Shown here: positions 18,803-27,598 of the stretch, in pieces
Position numbering within the stretch: position 1 is the first letter of the stretch
How the letters are laid out: each line of letters starts with the position of its first letter
Origin: Burkholderia sp. HI2500
Lineage (GTDB): Bacteria; Pseudomonadota; Gammaproteobacteria; Burkholderiales; Burkholderiaceae
Assembly (NCBI RefSeq): GCF_002223055.1
Contig: NZ_NKFL01000007.1
Coordinates: forward strand, 992,001-1,056,000
Direction of reading: 5' to 3'
DNA length: 64,000 nt
The notes under the pieces: model-generated
What the model was told of the DNA's origin: nothing
Seen by the model: only the letters and a program-made list of their open reading frames with translations
Database searches by the model: none
Position numbers and translations under genes: made by a program

Positions 18803-19974
18803 TCGAACTCGACAAACTGACCAAGACCTTCACGCGCAAGGACGGCCAGGCCGTGCGCGCCGTCGACGCCGTGAGCCTCTCGGTGGCCGAGGGGGAAATC
18901 TGCGTGTTCCTCGGCCCGTCGGGTTGCGGCAAGACCACCACGCTGAAGATGATCAACCGGCTGATCGCCCCCACGTCCGGCCGTGTGCTGATCAACGGCG
19001 AGGATACGGCGCAGCTGAACGAGGTCGACCTGCGGCGCCACATCGGCTACGTGATCCAGCAGATCGGGTTGTTCCCGAACATGACGATCGAGGAAAACAT
19101 CACCGTCGTGCCGCGCCTGCTGGGCTGGGACAAGAAGCGCTGCGCCGAACGCGCGCGCGACCTGATGGCGATGGTCGCGCTCGATCCGAAGCTGTACCTG
19201 AAACGCTATCCGCGCGAGCTGTCGGGCGGGCAGCAGCAGCGGATCGGCGTGATTCGCGCGCTGGCCGCCGATCCGCCCGTGCTGTTGATGGACGAGCCGT
19301 TCGGCGCGGTCGATCCGATCAATCGCGAATCGATCCAGAACGAGTTTTTCCAGATGCAGCGGCAACTGAACAAGACCGTGATCATGGTGAGCCACGATAT
19401 CGACGAAGCGATCAAGCTGGGCGATCGCATCGCCGTGTTCCGGCGCGGCCAGCTCGTGCAATACGATCACCCCGACACACTGCTCGCCCGCCCGCGCGAC
19501 GAATTCGTCGCGCAGTTCGTGGGCCAGGACAGCACGCTCAAGCGCCTGCTGCTCGTGAAGGCCGGCGACGCCGCCACGCAGCCCGAAACGGCCCGGGTCG
19601 ATACGCCGCTCGCGCACGCGCTCGCCGTGATGGACGAAACCGACTGCCGCTACCTGACCGTGCTCGACGACGCGGGCCGCGCGCTCGGCTACGTGACGCG
19701 CCGCGCGGCGCGCACCGGCGGCGGCGTGTGCGGCGAGCGCGTGACGCCCTTCCCGGCCGGCGTCGCGGCGGACGACAACCTGCGCATCGTGCTGTCGAAG
19801 ATGTACCAGTACAGCGCGTCGTGGATGCCGGTGCTCGACCCCGACGGCGCGTGGCTCGGCGAGATCACGCAGGACTCGATTGCCGCGTACCTCAGCTCGG
19901 GCCGCTCGCGCCGGCAGACGGGCCAGCCGCCCGGCAGCCCGGCCGATGCGGTCGCGGCAAGCGCCACGCACTGA
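18799..19974 (+). CDS. Osmoprotectant-type ABC transporter ATPase with CBS domains (OpuCA/YehX-like)
   Basis: A 391-residue ATPase. Walker A GPSGCGKTT is at residues 39-47, the Q-loop in YVIQQIGLFPN, the signature LSGGQQQR at 141-148 and Walker B VLLMDEPFGA at 161-170. The C-terminal ~130 residues form a tandem CBS module, which in OpuA/OpuC proteins senses ionic strength or nucleotides and gates transport osmotically. It completes an importer with two permeases and one binding protein. Confidence 0.9.
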   Translation: MIELDKLTKTFTRKDGQAVRAVDAVSLSVAEGEICVFLGPSGCGKTTTLKMINRLIAPTSGRVLINGEDTAQLNEVDLRRHIGYVIQQIGLFPNMTIEENITVVPRLLGWDKKRCAERARDLMAMVALDPKLYLKRYPRELSGGQQQRIGVIRALAADPPVLLMDEPFGAVDPINRESIQNEFFQMQRQLNKTVIMVSHDIDEAIKLGDRIAVFRRGQLVQYDHPDTLLARPRDEFVAQFVGQDSTLKRLLLVKAGDAATQPETARVDTPLAHALAVMDETDCRYLTVLDDAGRALGYVTRRAARTGGGVCGERVTPFPAGVAADDNLRIVLSKMYQYSASWMPVLDPDGAWLGEITQDSIAAYLSSGRSRRQTGQPPGSPADAVAASATH

Positions 19975-19981
19975 TTCGTCT

Positions 19982-20011
19982 CCGTGCCGGTGCGGCGTCG
20001 CACCGGCACGG
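19982..20011 (+). terminator. Strong hairpin terminating the osmoprotectant operon
   Basis: A 12-bp perfect inverted repeat with a 6-nt loop (arms 19982-19993 and 20000-20011, CCGTGCCGGTGC against its complement) directly after the ATPase stop. There is no long T-run, but the stem strength and placement favour a terminator. Confidence 0.6.
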
Positions 20012-20136
20012 GCAAGCGAATCGATACCGTGCGCGATGGAAAAAAACGCGCGGCCAGGCCCGGCGATCAAACGCCGCCTGACCCGCCTTCAACTGAAAAC
20101 CGTCGAACCGGAACCGGCGAGCGGACGCCATTTCGA

Positions 20137-20529
20137 TCATCCGTGTTTGCCGCAGACGTAATCCATGACCAGCGTCTGAATGGAGTCGCGCTCGACATAC
20201 CGGTAATCATCCGAATTTTCACGAGATATGTAGACCTCGCCCGGCTGCACTCCGACCATGCTGGTCTTGCCCATCGCCCAGGTCTTGTTCTCGCAGTCGA
20301 ACGACCAATCGGAAACGACGCGCTTCACCGGAAACGGCGCCGAGTAACGGCGCGGCTCGGCATAAACGATCTTGACCGTCACCCACGAATTGAGCGGATA
20401 ACGCTCGACGGAAGCGGGATCCACATAGAGCGCGATGGCCGGGCCGGGGCCAAGCGTGATCCAGCTCTCGGCCCATGCCCCGCTTGCGACGAGCGCAAGG
20501 AATGCACCCGCAATCCAGCGTCTTTTCAT
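20137..20529 (-). CDS. Small secreted protein of unknown function (surface-adhesin-E-like)
   Basis: A 130-residue protein with a Sec signal (residues 1-20, cleavage after AWA) and a compact mature domain containing WVTVKIVYAEPRRY, an internal FDCENKTWAMG and a C-terminal VMDYVCGKHG. This pattern, with two Cys able to pair, resembles the small surface-adhesin-E/exported proteins common in Burkholderia. I start at the second ATG because GAGG sits 7 bases before it but only 1 base before the first. It converges on the osmoprotectant operon. Function unknown. Confidence 0.65.
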   Translation of the reverse strand: MKRRWIAGAFLALVASGAWAESWITLGPGPAIALYVDPASVERYPLNSWVTVKIVYAEPRRYSAPFPVKRVVSDWSFDCENKTWAMGKTSMVGVQPGEVYISRENSDDYRYVERDSIQTLVMDYVCGKHG

Positions 20530-20893
20530 TTTCATTCCTCGAATCCGGCTCGGTGAATTCCGGCGGCCTGATTCTACTTTCTCCGGTTGCGTGACGTGCG
20601 CGATTCAAACCGGATCATTCACCGACTTCAAATCATTTCGCCCAATCGACATCCGGTCACACCTATCGCGCGCATATAGAACAATCCGCGCGACGAATGC
20701 ATCGCGAATTGCATGAATTCGACTCGCGTAGAATGCCCGCAATAATCGAACATCAAGCCGAGCGGGCCGCCCTTCCATTCCACTCGCACCGGCGCAACGC
20801 GAACAAGACAACACGGACACGACCCGTGGCATCCGCAAACGGCGCCGCCCCGACCGCGCGCCCTTGCGACGATCGCCCGCCGACGAAGCCTCC
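20530..20893. other. Divergent gap between the secreted protein and the fusion enzyme
   Basis: A gap of about 360 bases, somewhat poorer in G+C than its surroundings around 20560-20760. No coding frame is supported. It probably holds both divergent promoters; no clear consensus element stands out. Confidence 0.4.
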
Positions 20894-23329
20894 ATGAGCA
20901 AACCGATCCTGTACCTCCTCGCCGGCAACGGCAGCGCGGCCGACTGGTGGGACGATGCGCTGCCCCACTTCCGGCATTACCAGCCGGTGCCGCTGGAACT
21001 GCCGGGGTTCGGCGACAACCCCACGCCGCCCTGCGAGGATCTCGCCGCCTATGCGCAAGCGCTGCTCGACATGACCGAACCGGGCCACGCGATCATGGCG
21101 GTCGGCGTGAACGCGCTGCTGGTGCTGCACGCGTTGCAGCGACGCCCCGGCCACTTCAGCCGCAGCGTGCTGCTCGCGCCCGTCGGCGCGTTCCTGTGGG
21201 AACGCCGCCTGCCGAAACTGATGGCGCCGAAGCCGCTGCGCAAGACCATCCACTGGCTGCTCGCGCACTACCCGACGCTGTTCGCCCGCAAGTTCTCGAA
21301 CCTGACCTGGACACGCGCACAGTACCGCCGCATGGGCGCCGGCTATGCGCGCTGCCGTGCGTTCCTGCCGCACTGGGATCTCGTGCGCGCCGATACCGCG
21401 CTACCGCTGCTCGAGTGGGTCGCCGATCGCATCGAACTCGTATGGGGCGACCAGGACAACGTGCTCGGCGTGCGCCAGGCCGCCGCGTGGTCGGCGATTC
21501 TCGCGCGCGCCGACCTCACCGTCACGCTGCAGGCCGGCTGGGGACACTATCCGTGGATCGACGCGCCGGCGGCATTCGTGCACTGGCTCGAAGCGGGCGA
21601 TGCCGGCTTCGTCGCGCATACCAAGGGCGGGCGTCTGGCGCTGGCGACGATGGCCGGCCTGCCCGTGCCGCCCGCGCTGTCGCTGACCCGCGCCGACGAT
21701 CCGCGCCTGCCCGGCTTTCTCGCGAGCCAGCCCGATGCCGAGTGGGCGATCCGCTCGTCGAGCCACGGTGAAGACCAGGCCGATGCGGCCAACGCCGGCC
21801 TGCATACGACGTTCCTGCGCGTACCGGCAGCGCAGGCGGCCGCGCGTGTGGCGGAGCTGCTCGATGGCGGCCTCGAGGAAGCGGTCGTGCAGCGCTTCAT
21901 CACGCCCGTGCTGTCGGGCATCGCGTTCGTGCGGCATCTGGCGGTCGAAGTCGAATGGGTGGAAGGCCACCTCGAAACGCTCGCCGACGGGCAGGCCAGC
22001 CCGCAACGCGCGACCCTGTCGCGGCTCGGCGAGCCCTGGCAGCGCGGTACGTTCCCCACCGCGCACGGCCTGGGCGCGACGCAACTGTGGACCTTCCTGC
22101 AACGCGTGCTGCGCGCGTTCCACTACGTGCCGGGCGACGTCGAGTGGGCATGGGACGGCCGGCAGCTGTGGCTGCTGCAATACCGGCCGATCAGCAGCTA
22201 CGGCTGGCATCGCCACCTGACCGCCGCGAACATCGCCGAGATCCTGCCGCCGCAGCCGAGCCGGCTGGTCGAGTACGCGCAACGACGCGCGGCCGGCAGC
22301 ATCCCGGCGATCATGGCGCGCTGGGACGCACGCGTACTGCAGGACAACGAACCATTCACCGCGCTCTATGGCGGCGCGTCGTATATCAACAACGACCTGT
22401 TCCTCGCCCGCCTCGCCGACTGGGGCGTGTCGGCCGGCAACTACTCCGGCGAGATCGGCGGCGCGACGCCGCCGCTGCGCTGGCGCCCGCTGCGGCTGCT
22501 GCGTTCGCTGCCGGTGTTCTGGCGCATGCTGCGCGTAGCGCGCGGGCACCTGCCGACACTCGAACGCGGCTTGCAGCGCTTCGACCAGGAACTCGCGACG
22601 CTCGTCGAGCAGCACGCCGACGGCCAGCAACTGGCCGACTGGTTCACGCGCTTCTACGTGTTCGTCGTGCAGGGCAACCTGTGCATTGCGTCGTCGCTGG
22701 CCAGCAGCGGCGGCGCACTGTGGGGCCGTCCGCCGACCGCATACGGCCAGCTCGACGACAGCCCGCATCGCCTGCCGTGGGAAACCGATCCGGGCACCGC
22801 GCGACCCGCGCCTACCCGCCTGCCGCTGCAGGCGTTTCCTGACTGGCCGCTGCCGGTCCGCGTGCTCCACGCGCTCGGCGCGCCCGGCATGCGCGGCTGG
22901 TATCTGCAGGTCCGCGAGTGGTATCGCGACAACCTGATGCGCGTGTTCTTCCGCCTGCATCATGCGATGCCGGCCGCCGATCGCGACACGTGGTTCGCGC
23001 CGCATCCCGAGCGCCGCGAACGCAACGGCAGTTTCTGGCAGGACGGCAGCGAAGGCACCGACGAGGCGGCCGGCTTCATGATCTATCCGGGCCACACGCA
23101 AGGCGTGCTCGGCCACGACATCCTGCTGGAAGACACGCTCGACCCGGGCCGGCACGCGCAATATCAGGCCGCGCGCGCCGTGATCGCGCGCATGGGCGGC
23201 CGGCTGTCGCACGGCGCGACACTGCTGCGCGAACTGCGCAAGCCGTCGGCCGTGCTGCCGCGCGTCGATGCGGCGTGGATCGGGCGCGAGGTGCGGCTCA
23301 GCGACGGCCGGCTGACGCTGGTCGAATGA
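20894..23329 (+). CDS. Fusion of an inactive alpha/beta-hydrolase with a PEP-synthase/rifampin-phosphotransferase-like enzyme
   Basis: An 811-residue multidomain protein. Residues 1-235 look like an alpha/beta-hydrolase: the LLAGNGSAADWW entry loop, the acid Asp in VWGDQD (about 188) and the His in GWGHYP (218). The nucleophile elbow, however, reads V-G-V-N-A (70-74), so Ser is replaced by Asn. Residues ~245-450 resemble the ATP-grasp half of PEP synthase (IRSSSHGEDQADAANAG at 287-303, and WAWDGRQLWLLQYRPIS at its end). A long helical middle follows. The C-terminus has the swivelling phosphohistidine domain with GGRLSHGATLLRE (His773) and a closing R-L-S-D-G-R-L beta turn. Rifampin phosphotransferase has the same ATP-grasp/insert/His order. 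The substrate is unknown; it is preceded and followed by unrelated genes. Confidence 0.7.
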   Translation: MSKPILYLLAGNGSAADWWDDALPHFRHYQPVPLELPGFGDNPTPPCEDLAAYAQALLDMTEPGHAIMAVGVNALLVLHALQRRPGHFSRSVLLAPVGAFLWERRLPKLMAPKPLRKTIHWLLAHYPTLFARKFSNLTWTRAQYRRMGAGYARCRAFLPHWDLVRADTALPLLEWVADRIELVWGDQDNVLGVRQAAAWSAILARADLTVTLQAGWGHYPWIDAPAAFVHWLEAGDAGFVAHTKGGRLALATMAGLPVPPALSLTRADDPRLPGFLASQPDAEWAIRSSSHGEDQADAANAGLHTTFLRVPAAQAAARVAELLDGGLEEAVVQRFITPVLSGIAFVRHLAVEVEWVEGHLETLADGQASPQRATLSRLGEPWQRGTFPTAHGLGATQLWTFLQRVLRAFHYVPGDVEWAWDGRQLWLLQYRPISSYGWHRHLTAANIAEILPPQPSRLVEYAQRRAAGSIPAIMARWDARVLQDNEPFTALYGGASYINNDLFLARLADWGVSAGNYSGEIGGATPPLRWRPLRLLRSLPVFWRMLRVARGHLPTLERGLQRFDQELATLVEQHADGQQLADWFTRFYVFVVQGNLCIASSLASSGGALWGRPPTAYGQLDDSPHRLPWETDPGTARPAPTRLPLQAFPDWPLPVRVLHALGAPGMRGWYLQVREWYRDNLMRVFFRLHHAMPAADRDTWFAPHPERRERNGSFWQDGSEGTDEAAGFMIYPGHTQGVLGHDILLEDTLDPGRHAQYQAARAVIARMGGRLSHGATLLRELRKPSAVLPRVDAAWIGREVRLSDGRLTLVE

Positions 23330-23373
23330 ACGAGATGCGGTTGTCGTCCGCCTGAGCCTGAACTGCTTGCGGG

Positions 23374-23748
23374 TCAGCGCACCGGCGTGCGGACGACTCC
23401 GTCGACCTTCAGCGTGCGGCGGTCGTGCGCGGCTTCGTATTCGACCGTCTGCGCGGGCGTGACGGCGCCGTACGAACGGCCGTTCACATAGACGGTGCCG
23501 TCCCGCAACTCGACCCGGTCGCCATTGACCGTCGCGGTGGCCCGTTCGCCCTGCAACACGGCGCCCGAGCAGCCGGCGGTCGAGAAGCTGCGTACCGACG
23601 TGCCCGGCATCGCGGCGATCCCGCCCGGGTCCGCCGCATGCGCCGCGCTGCACGGCAGCGCATCCATGCTGCCGGCAGCGTGGACCGCGCCGGCGCTGAT
23701 GCCGCATCCGGCAAGCAACACAATCGTCATCGGCTTCAGAGGGTTCAT
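23374..23748 (-). CDS. Small exported protein, probable lipoprotein
   Basis: A 124-residue protein with a short signal sequence and the lipobox LLAGC (Cys15), so it may be anchored to the outer membrane; an alternative Sec cleavage after VHA is also possible. The mature part is low in complexity, ending in a beta-rich segment with VNGDRVELRDGTVYVNGRSYG. GGAG lies 5 bases upstream of the ATG, which rules out the longer in-frame start. It is transcribed away from the MarR-GNAT gene. No family recognised. Confidence 0.6.
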   Translation of the reverse strand: MNPLKPMTIVLLAGCGISAGAVHAAGSMDALPCSAAHAADPGGIAAMPGTSVRSFSTAGCSGAVLQGERATATVNGDRVELRDGTVYVNGRSYGAVTPAQTVEYEAAHDRRTLKVDGVVRTPVR

Positions 23749-23962
23749 GGTGAGCTCCGTTGTCCGCCGCCGCGGATCGATGGCCAGCCGACGCCCGTGC
23801 GCGCATGGCAGGCAGGCCGGATGCACCCAGTATGCGTCCGCTTCGCGGCACGCCGCCATCCGCGTCAGTACCACTCGTCGCCGCCCTGGTTCACGCCGAC
23901 ACCGGCCTCTGGAAACATCTCCCCCCGTGCAATCCGTCCCCATGAAAGTTCGCCTTGATCAA

Positions 23963-24000
23963 GTTGCGACCCGCAACTATTATTGATTGCGATCCGCAAC
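23963..24000. promoter_or_regulatory. Two tandem MarR-type operators
   Basis: Two near-identical imperfect palindromes, GTTGCGACCCGCAAC (23963-23977) and ATTGCGATCCGCAAC (23986-24000), share the form (G/A)TTGCG-N3-CGCAAC. Their starts are 23 bp apart, about two helical turns, just upstream of the MarR-GNAT start. This is the classic layout for autorepression by a MarR dimer. Confidence 0.6.
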
Positions 24001-24015
24001 CTTTCCAGGCCACCC

Positions 24016-24996
24016 ATGGACCTCATCGACGCGCCCGCCAAGCCTCGCGAAGCCACGATCCTCGAGCTGCGCGACTTCTCCCGAAAACTGGTTCGCGAGC
24101 TCGGCTTCATGCGCGCGACGCTGGCCGACAGCGACTGGGCGCCTTCGGCCGTCCACGCGATCCTCGAGATCGGGATGGCGCCCGGCATCAACGCCCGCGA
24201 CCTGGGCAACATCCTGCGGCTGGACAAATCGAACACGAGCCGGCAACTCGCGCGGCTCGAGGCGGCCGGTGTCGTCGAGCGGCGCGTGTCGAGCGACGAT
24301 GCGCGCGCGATCGAGCTGTACCTGACCGCCGAAGGGAAAAAGCTCCAGAAGAGAATCGACACGTTCGCGACGGACCAGGTGTCGAATGCGCTGCGCCGCA
24401 TGGTGCCCGCCGACCAGCAGGCGCTGCTGCGCTCGCTCGCGCTGTATGCCGATGCGCTCGCGCAAGACAACGCCGCGAAAGCGCCCGTCGCGGCACTCGA
24501 CGCGCCGGCGATCCGCGAAGGTTACCAACCGGGCTGCATCGGCGATATCGCGGGCCTCCACGCGCGCTTTTATTCGGAACACTGGGGCTTCGGCGCCTTT
24601 TTCGAAAAGCGGGTGGCGACCGAACTGGCCGAATTCGCCGCTGCGCTACCGGCCGACGGCAAGGCGCTTTGGCTATGCCAGGAAGACGGACGGACACTCG
24701 CGTCGCTCGCGATCGACGGCGACCCGGCAACCGGCATCGCGCACCTGCGCTGGTTCATCGTGAACGATGCGCTGCGCGGGTCGGGCATCGGGCGCCGGCT
24801 CATGACGGAAGCCATGCGCTTCGTCGACGCGCAGCGGTTTCGCGAAACCTACCTGTGGACGTTCAAGGGGCTGGACTCGGCACGCCATCTGTACGAGTCG
24901 TTCGGCTTCACGCTGACCGACGAATCCGCGGGCACGCATTGGGGAACCGAGGTGGTCGAGCAACGCTTCAGCCGGCCGGGGCCGTCGGGCGGTTGA
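24016..24996 (+). CDS. MarR-GNAT fusion: helix-turn-helix regulator with N-acetyltransferase domain
   Basis: A 326-residue two-domain protein. Residues ~10-150 form a MarR winged helix-turn-helix (INARDLGNILRLDKSNTSRQLARLEAAGVVERRVSSDDARAIEL is the helix plus wing). Residues ~165-320 form a GNAT acetyltransferase fold with the acetyl-CoA loop LRGSGIGRRLM (about 259-269) and a C-terminal YESFGF motif. Such fusions are a known arrangement in proteobacteria; they likely sense or modify a small molecule and control their own promoter. The start chosen lies after the second operator copy; an ATG at 23983 would lie inside the operator region. Confidence 0.85.
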   Translation: MDLIDAPAKPREATILELRDFSRKLVRELGFMRATLADSDWAPSAVHAILEIGMAPGINARDLGNILRLDKSNTSRQLARLEAAGVVERRVSSDDARAIELYLTAEGKKLQKRIDTFATDQVSNALRRMVPADQQALLRSLALYADALAQDNAAKAPVAALDAPAIREGYQPGCIGDIAGLHARFYSEHWGFGAFFEKRVATELAEFAAALPADGKALWLCQEDGRTLASLAIDGDPATGIAHLRWFIVNDALRGSGIGRRLMTEAMRFVDAQRFRETYLWTFKGLDSARHLYESFGFTLTDESAGTHWGTEVVEQRFSRPGPSGG

Positions 24997-25302
24997 GGGG
25001 CGACGGGACGGCTCCGTCGCGCTACCCCATCCCGAAGAGCGAATCGAAGACGTTCTTGATTTCTCGATGAAAAAGTCGAACGCGCAGGATAACCGCACTC
25101 GAGCGTCCACGCGACGCGTGGCCGGCGCATCACTTGATGCGCCGCACGCGCACGATGCCCCAGACGAGTATCGCGATAACGACGGCGAATACCGCACGCG
25201 TATCCGGATCTCGCGCACGCCGCTGCGACCGGGCGCGTGCGCGGTCACCTTCAGCGTCCGCGTCTCGAGAATGTGATCGTCGCGCGCTACGTGCCGAGGC
25301 GC
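24997..25302. other. Gap with a possible gene remnant on the minus strand
   Basis: About 305 bases. After the MarR-GNAT stop there is a 7-bp stem hairpin at 25000-25020. On the minus strand, one frame around 25170-25290 reads like an Ig-type beta-strand segment (RTLKVTAHAPGRSGVREIRIRV), and a second frame at 25130-25200 reads like a membrane anchor with a basic tail (AVFAVVIAILVWGIVRVRRIK, residues 1-20 hydrophobic). Joined by a frameshift they could be the end of a decayed anchored protein. This is tentative; no intact gene is supported. Confidence 0.3.
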
Positions 25303-26373
25303 TCAGTCGACTGCCGGAATCCATGCGGCAGTCGCCGCGTCGCTCGCGCGGAACGCCGGAAACTTCGCGGCGAGTTCGGCCACGGTATGAATGTCGTTCT
25401 TCACGAGATCGTCACGCGTGATCAGCGTCGGCTTCACCGCGATGCGCGCGCCCGGGTCCCGCCCTGCGACCAGCAGCGCGGCGGCCCGCACCGACACGGC
25501 GCCGACGACCGCCGGATTGGTCGCGGCCGTCGCGACCCACGCGCTGTTCGGCGCGCGGATGGCCTCGATGTCGGCCGTCGACACGTCCGCGCTGTAGATG
25601 CGGATTTTCGACGAGAGCCGGGCCTCGTCCGCCGCGAGCTTTGCGCCGCGCGCGAACTCGTCGTACGGCGCGAACACGACGCGAATGTCGGGATTCGCGC
25701 GATACACGGCCGCCGCCTGGTTCGCGACCGATTGCGCGATCGGATTGTCGACGGTGCCCCAGCGCGCCTTTTCCTGCACCTTCGGGTGCGCACGCTTGAA
25801 ATCGCGCCACGCGGCATCGCGCCGGTCGAGCGGCGCGAATCCGGCCACGTACACGTACCCTGCCGCGAACGTGTCGCCGTTGTCCTTCACCGCCTGATTC
25901 AGCAGCAGGTTCGCCAGGTCGCGATCGTTCTGCTCGATCTGCGGCACCTTCGGATTGGCGAGATCGACGTCGAACGCGACAACCTTGATGCCTTTGTCCA
26001 GCGCGCGCTGAACGACGTCCTTCAGCGATTCCGGCAAGCCGTGATTGACGATGATCGCAGACACGCCGATGCTGATCGCCTGCTGAATCTGCTCACGCTG
26101 CTCGGCCGCGTCCTGCCGGCCTTCGTAGATGCGCAGATCGACGCCGAGCGCCCGTGCCTGCTTCTGCGCGCCGGCTTCGTAGGCCTGGAAGAAATCGCCG
26201 GTCGACAGGTAGTTGACGAGCGCGATCTTCACGCCGCCCTTGTCGAACGGCGCAGGCGCCCCCTTGAGCGGACCAGCGTGGGCCGTGGGCACACCGAACA
26301 CGAGCGCGGTGCCCAGCACGAGTGCACCGAGTTTCAGTTCGATACGCGACTTTCGGCGAAGCAACGAGCGCAT
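25303..26373 (-). CDS. Ribose-type ABC importer, periplasmic sugar-binding protein
   Basis: A 356-residue secreted protein: basic N-terminus, hydrophobic core, cleavage near residue 33 (AHA-GPL). The mature domain is a type I periplasmic-binding fold (RbsB/LacI-like) with the opening VKIALVNYLSTGDFFQAYEAGAQKQA, a hinge-side VSAIIVNHG and VVAFDVDLAN, and the late ADVSTADIEAIRAP. It belongs with the ATPase and permease immediately upstream. The closest neighbour upstream is an LLM monooxygenase, so the sugar may carry sulfur. It is the last gene of a long minus-strand unit. Confidence 0.88.
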   Translation of the reverse strand: MRSLLRRKSRIELKLGALVLGTALVFGVPTAHAGPLKGAPAPFDKGGVKIALVNYLSTGDFFQAYEAGAQKQARALGVDLRIYEGRQDAAEQREQIQQAISIGVSAIIVNHGLPESLKDVVQRALDKGIKVVAFDVDLANPKVPQIEQNDRDLANLLLNQAVKDNGDTFAAGYVYVAGFAPLDRRDAAWRDFKRAHPKVQEKARWGTVDNPIAQSVANQAAAVYRANPDIRVVFAPYDEFARGAKLAADEARLSSKIRIYSADVSTADIEAIRAPNSAWVATAATNPAVVGAVSVRAAALLVAGRDPGARIAVKPTLITRDDLVKNDIHTVAELAAKFPAFRASDAATAAWIPAVD

Positions 26374-26539
26374 GGCGTGTCTGTCTCCATATAGGACGAT
26401 ATCGGCTCAATCTATCAGCGCACCGAGCGAATTCAAACCGACCGATTCGGCAATGGATATTACTTTGGATAACAAACCGTCCTGCCTGAAGATTCTCTGA
26501 ACCGTGGATGCCCGAGCCTGGTCTCGGCGAGCTCACGCG

Positions 26540-27598
26540 TCACGCCCGGGCATCCGTACGGCGACCGATGCCGAACGTAAATGCAAGGGCCAGCACGAGC
26601 AGTACGCCCTTGATGAAATCCTGCATGTAGTAGGGTGCGTTCAGCATCGTGAGCCCGTTGAGCAGCACGCCGACGAACACCGCCCCGACGACCGTGCCGA
26701 ATACGTTGGGCCGCTTCGCGCCCCACACCGCATAACCGATCAGCGCGGCCGCCACCGCATCGAGCAGCAGCGAGTGGCCCGCGCTCACGTCGCCGCGGCC
26801 GACCCGCGCGGCGATCAGCACGCCGCCCAGCGACGCGATCGCACCCGACACGACATACGCGGCGACGCGGTAGCGCGCGGCCGGCGCGCCGGCCAGCCGC
26901 GCGGCCGTTTCGTTGCCGCCGATCGCGTAGATCACGCGGCCCCAGCGGGTCGCCTCCATCGTCACGCAGGCCAGCACCGTCACAGCCGCGAGCAGCAGGA
27001 CCGGCAACGGTACGACGTCGAACACGCGCAACCGGCCGAGCGCGAGAAACGCATCGGGGAACACGCCCGTCGCGTCCGTGCCGTCGGGCAGCACGGAACC
27101 GGTCGCGAGCGAACGGCCGCCGGTCGGGATCAACTGCAGGCCGGCGAGCAGGAACAGCGTGCCGAGCGTCGCGAGCTGGTCGGGCACGCGCAGCCGCGTA
27201 ATCAGCAAGCCGTTGAACAAGCCGGCCGCCACGCCAAGCACGACGCAGGCGAGCACGGCCGCCCATGCGCTGCCGTGCCAGACGACCAGCACGTAGCTCG
27301 CGGCCATCTGCGCGGTCGCGGCCACGCTGCCGACCGACAGGTCGAAACCGCCGGCCGCGAGCGTGACCGTCACGCCGATGCCGAGCAACGCGACGATCGA
27401 CACCGCCTGCAGGATGCTGAACAGGTTGTCGACGTTCAGGAACGCGGGCTCCCTGAGCGCGAACACAACCACGAGGACGCCCAGCACGAGCAGGATGCCC
27501 GTCCGTTCGAGCACATCGCGGATGCGCGCCGGCCCGGGGCGCGACGACCGTTCGACGGATGCGGCATGGCGGACAGCGGAAGAAGTCACGGGTTTCAT
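26540..27598 (-). CDS. Ribose-type ABC importer, permease
   Basis: A 352-residue inner-membrane permease of the RbsC/XylH family with eight to ten hydrophobic helices. Landmarks are VTVTLAAGGFDLSVGS (the family signature), the WGRVIYAIGGNETAARLAG loop and the closing GVLLNGLTMLNAPYYMQDFIKG. The ATG overlaps the ATPase stop by four bases. A longer in-frame start (27637) lies inside the ATPase gene. Confidence 0.9.
   Translation of the reverse strand: MKPVTSSAVRHAASVERSSRPGPARIRDVLERTGILLVLGVLVVVFALREPAFLNVDNLFSILQAVSIVALLGIGVTVTLAAGGFDLSVGSVAATAQMAASYVLVVWHGSAWAAVLACVVLGVAAGLFNGLLITRLRVPDQLATLGTLFLLAGLQLIPTGGRSLATGSVLPDGTDATGVFPDAFLALGRLRVFDVVPLPVLLLAAVTVLACVTMEATRWGRVIYAIGGNETAARLAGAPAARYRVAAYVVSGAIASLGGVLIAARVGRGDVSAGHSLLLDAVAAALIGYAVWGAKRPNVFGTVVGAVFVGVLLNGLTMLNAPYYMQDFIKGVLLVLALAFTFGIGRRTDARA

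Noticed and set aside
20437..20893. Extra short coding frames before the fusion enzyme
   Set aside because: No family feature, no ribosome site, and codon pattern unlike the neighbours.
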